64,000 nucleotides of DNA from Centrapalus pauciflorus (taxonomy: Eukaryota; Streptophyta; Magnoliopsida; Asterales; Asteraceae). The stretch is taken from positions 62,001-126,000 of the forward strand of contig JAANYP010004341.1 in NCBI GenBank assembly GCA_020465985.1. The letters are read 5' to 3'. Both the position numbers and the translations under genes were made by a program. The notes beneath the pieces were generated by a model, which was not told the origin of the DNA, ran no database searches, and saw only the letters and a program-made list of their open reading frames with translations. Numbering within the stretch: position 1 is the stretch's first letter; the number at the start of each line of letters is the position of its first letter. Shown piece by piece: positions 61,414 through 64,000 of this stretch.

Positions 61414-61772
61414 TAAATTTTAAGGGTTAATATTGAAAACCCCAATGACTTTCATCGATTAAGTCACCAAATTTTTTTAAAGTATTTAAGTTGATAAACA
61501 AAATTTGTTTTATCTAAAACTATATATTGTAATCTAATACCTGCTTAACAGGTAAAACAATTAGTTCTTCGAATAGTTTATTATTAAAAAAACTAACTTT
61601 CTTTTTCAATTTTCACGATTAAGTCACTGGACTTACTAAACAAGTCAAATATATAGTTTTGAATAAGACAAAAATTGTCTAGGAACTTACACACTCGAAA
61701 AAAAAATAAAGTGACTTAATCGATAAATTATAAAAGTTCATAAGGTTTTTTCAATATTAACCTTAAATTTTA
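61414..61772. mobile_element. Mutator-like MITE, AGGGTTAATATTG family, copy 3
   Basis: The element is 61423-61763 (341 bp), flanked by identical 9-mers taaatttta (61414-61422, 61764-61772). The ends agggttaatattgaaaac and ttttttcaatattaacct are inverted complements. Internal words cgattaagtcac, cctgcttaacaggt and gtgacttaatcg are shared with 24585-24986, which reads in the opposite orientation. Confidence 0.85.
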
Positions 61773-62516
61773 AACCCTTTTATTAATGTACCAAAGTTTG
61801 AATTTGGAAAAATCAACACATGCATCTTGGGTCTAAGTCATATCCTTTGTTGGCACATTGAAAGCCAAGTAGTCAAGTACCCTCAAAGTACGTACGTACG
61901 ACTCCATCCAATTTATTAGAAAAAAAAAAAAATTGACATATTCAAATTATTTATGATATGAAATCGTTCGATGTATATTTCTTTAAATTTTCATACCGAT
62001 AGAAAACAAACATCATGTAAGCCAGCCGTTACTCTATTTAGGACCACAAGAACGATCGGATCGTCATACCTAATTTTATTTGATTATAAAATTCGCTTTG
62101 AATCAATGACCAACCAAATGTCGATCGAATAGTGGATTCATTGGTTGATCGAATGGCCTAATAAATATCAAATGTCAAATTCCATACAACTTAATAGTCG
62201 TAAAAATACAGATTTAATCATGTCATGTTTTAGAATTTAGATTATGTAATTTTTTGCAAGAAAAATTCCAAACCAAATTTTAATATTCAAGATAACTATA
62301 ATGTATAACATAAACATTATAACATTTTGATATGTATACATATTTTCATTAATACGTTAACTAAATCATAAAAAAAGGATCCTATTTTTTTTCAAACAAA
62401 CTTCTATATTTCTAAACAAAGATATATAGTTCATATATTTGAAATTCGCTTGCACAATAATAACATTCATAGTAATTTTCATCCCAAAACTTTCGTTATG
62501 CTCACCTTTATGGGAC
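61773..62516. other. AT-rich spacer
   Basis: Nothing recognised; a cgtacgtacgtacg run lies near 61889. Confidence 0.4.
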
Positions 62517-62813
62517 GGGTTTATTATGAAAAAAACGAATATGCTTTCATGTTTTTTGCGTTTTCGTTTCTTTATGTTATTTTTTTCATAAAAGTCATCA
62601 AGTTAAATTATTTTTTTTTTTGGTTTAATGAAATTTGGATTTAGAACGTGATTTTTCAGTTTTTAAAAACTCATTTCAGAAATTATAACCGGGGTCTAAT
62701 GTCCAAATTTCACTAAACAAAAAAAAAAAAAACAACTTGAGGTTTTTTATGGAAAAAAATTACATGAATGGACGAAAACGTGAAAATATGTTGATATTTT
62801 TCATAATAAACCC
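62517..62813. mobile_element. GGTTTATTATGAAAAAAAC-family MITE, copy 3
   Basis: The ends gggtttattatgaaaaaaac and tttttcataataaaccc are inverted complements, and the body matches 31467-31769 and 36355-36661 (gcgttttcgtttc, ggtttaatgaaatttgg, ccaaatttcactaaac). No 9-bp duplication is visible at the flanks. Confidence 0.72.
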
Positions 62814-63194
62814 CTTCATAATATTTTAAATATTGTTTTTTTTTTGTTACTAAAAGGTGATAACGTCTCAAACGCACAAACAAAAATTACCCACTTAGAA
62901 GGTATAATATGTCAAATAATCATCAAATCAGACATCTTTATTTATTTGTCAAATAACTCAATTTTACTTAGTGTTCATATTCCAACTTTTGTCCTCTAGT
63001 ATTGTTGTATATGTTAATTGAAGACAAAAATAAATATATGATTTAGATTGGTAAAAAAAAGATAAACAAATATTGAAAATAGTTTTAAAACATGGAGATA
63101 AATGATACATATGTTTGATTGTTTCACTCACATGTTTAAACATTTGTCTAATTCAATTACTGAATAATGAATAACACATATTACACATTTATCT
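62814..63194. other. AT-rich spacer
   Basis: No gene or bounded element recognised. Confidence 0.4.
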
Positions 63195-63665
63195 TTGGAT
63201 ATTTGTGCAAAAAACCTTTAAAAATAACAATTTTATAATTAAAATCCACATCAATTTTCTTGCACAAAAAACTCCTAACCTGTAAAATTTCACGGAAATA
63301 TAATATTACCTGGTTGTAACCGTTTGAAAGTCACAAGCCATCATGGACAAGTCACCAATGACCACCGGAATTTTATCGAAAACGTAAATTCTAACAAAAA
63401 AAACACAAATTTGAACAAATAAATCAACAATAAATGTGGATTTGAATCATAAACAAATACAAGTGAATTTCGTTAGAAAAAAGGTTCATCGAAGACGAAA
63501 AGTTGGTTAACATATTGCAAACGGTTCATCAAGTTGTAAGTCATTTTTTAAACAAAAACCTCATTTTGTTAAGTTTAAATCAGTTAGGGGTTTTTGTGAA
63601 ATGAAAAATGATTGAGGATTTTAATCGTAAAAATCATTAAAAGTGAGGTTTTTTTTGCGCAAAAT
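63195..63665. mobile_element. Inverted-repeat element, family shared with 58712-59249, copy 2
   Basis: The left arm tttgtgcaaaaaacctttaa...ataattaaaatccacatc pairs with the right arm gattgaggattttaatcgt...gaggttttttttgcgcaaa. Sharing of the gattttaatcgtaaaaat and aacct words with the copy at 58712-59249 places them together. There is no coding sequence. Confidence 0.6.
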
Positions 63666-64000
63666 TCTCTCTTATCTTTTATCATATTCTCCAATAATTT
63701 TATTATTATTGTTATCCTCATTGTCATAAACCTATTTTTAAATTTGCGATTTAAAAATATATCAATCATTTTTTATAGTTTATATTATATACATATATTT
63801 AAAATACATGAAAAACAAAAGGTCTCGTATTTTTATCTATCATAAAAGTCGCAACGTCTTCTAATTGGATGTAGCAACATGCTATCATCATTCATCATAA
63901 TAACAAATGCATTGAAAAACGTTTTTAAGAAATGTATATATAAGTTTGAGAGCGCATGAAATAAGATCGTTATTATTACATTGCTTTTACACAGAGAAAT

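Overview
This is nuclear DNA of a flowering plant, very probably a eudicot. The evidence is GT-AG introns, gene families restricted to or typical of plants (DUF641/GIL1-like, STICHEL-like), AT-rich intergenic DNA full of long (TA)n tracts, and a dense crowd of small plant-type transposons (Helitrons, hAT, Mutator-like, Tourist-like) plus LINE and LTR-retrotransposon remnants. The repeat style reminds me of Asteraceae, but that is only an impression. I find no prokaryotic, viral or intact organellar gene set.

Four real protein-coding genes are present and all four appear intact. (1) 7977-9290, minus: an intronless DUF641 (GIL1/UNE1-like) gene, 437 aa. (2) 28624-30875, minus: SEC61 alpha, the ER protein-conducting channel, six coding exons giving exactly 475 aa, with a predicted 1.6 kb 5'UTR intron. 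(3) 37918-40508, plus: a 114-aa plant UBTD-type protein with a candidate N-myristoylation start, four coding exons. (4) 51918-57060, plus: a STICHEL-like 3/4-type AAA+ protein related to DNA polymerase III gamma/tau, six coding exons, 1064 aa, preceded by a 5'UTR intron and a short uORF. They belong to unrelated pathways and do not form a cluster.

The rest is transposon graveyard and spacer. I could delimit many elements by matching target-site duplications (TSDs): Mutator-like elements with 9-bp TSDs (2076-3902, 23692-24000, 36355-36661, 36713-37430, 61423-61763); hAT elements with 8-bp TSDs (16265-17035, 24464-25162, 46727-47584, probably 206-887); Tourist-like elements with 3-bp TSDs (13967-14271, 22601-22912, 27780-27876); and a probable LTR (14475-15397). 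Two long related Helitrons lie at 34524-35764 and 43029-44303. Nesting is common: a MITE within a hAT, a LINE fragment within a hAT, and a (TA)n-embedded MITE within a hAT-like element.

Other notable DNA: a palindrome-rich 21-bp array around TCTACGTAGA (5690-6810), a pair of (TA)n-embedded MITEs carrying 21-bp CpG-rich repeats (26655-26902 and 48797-49040), a 39-bp duplication in a GC-rich patch resembling plant mitochondrial DNA (about 10480-10850), and an almost G-free stretch in an intron of the STICHEL-like gene (54978-55400). Every intron-bearing gene here carries transposon-like DNA in at least one intron. I do not see a convincing new multi-gene system; the most unusual material is the repeat biology.
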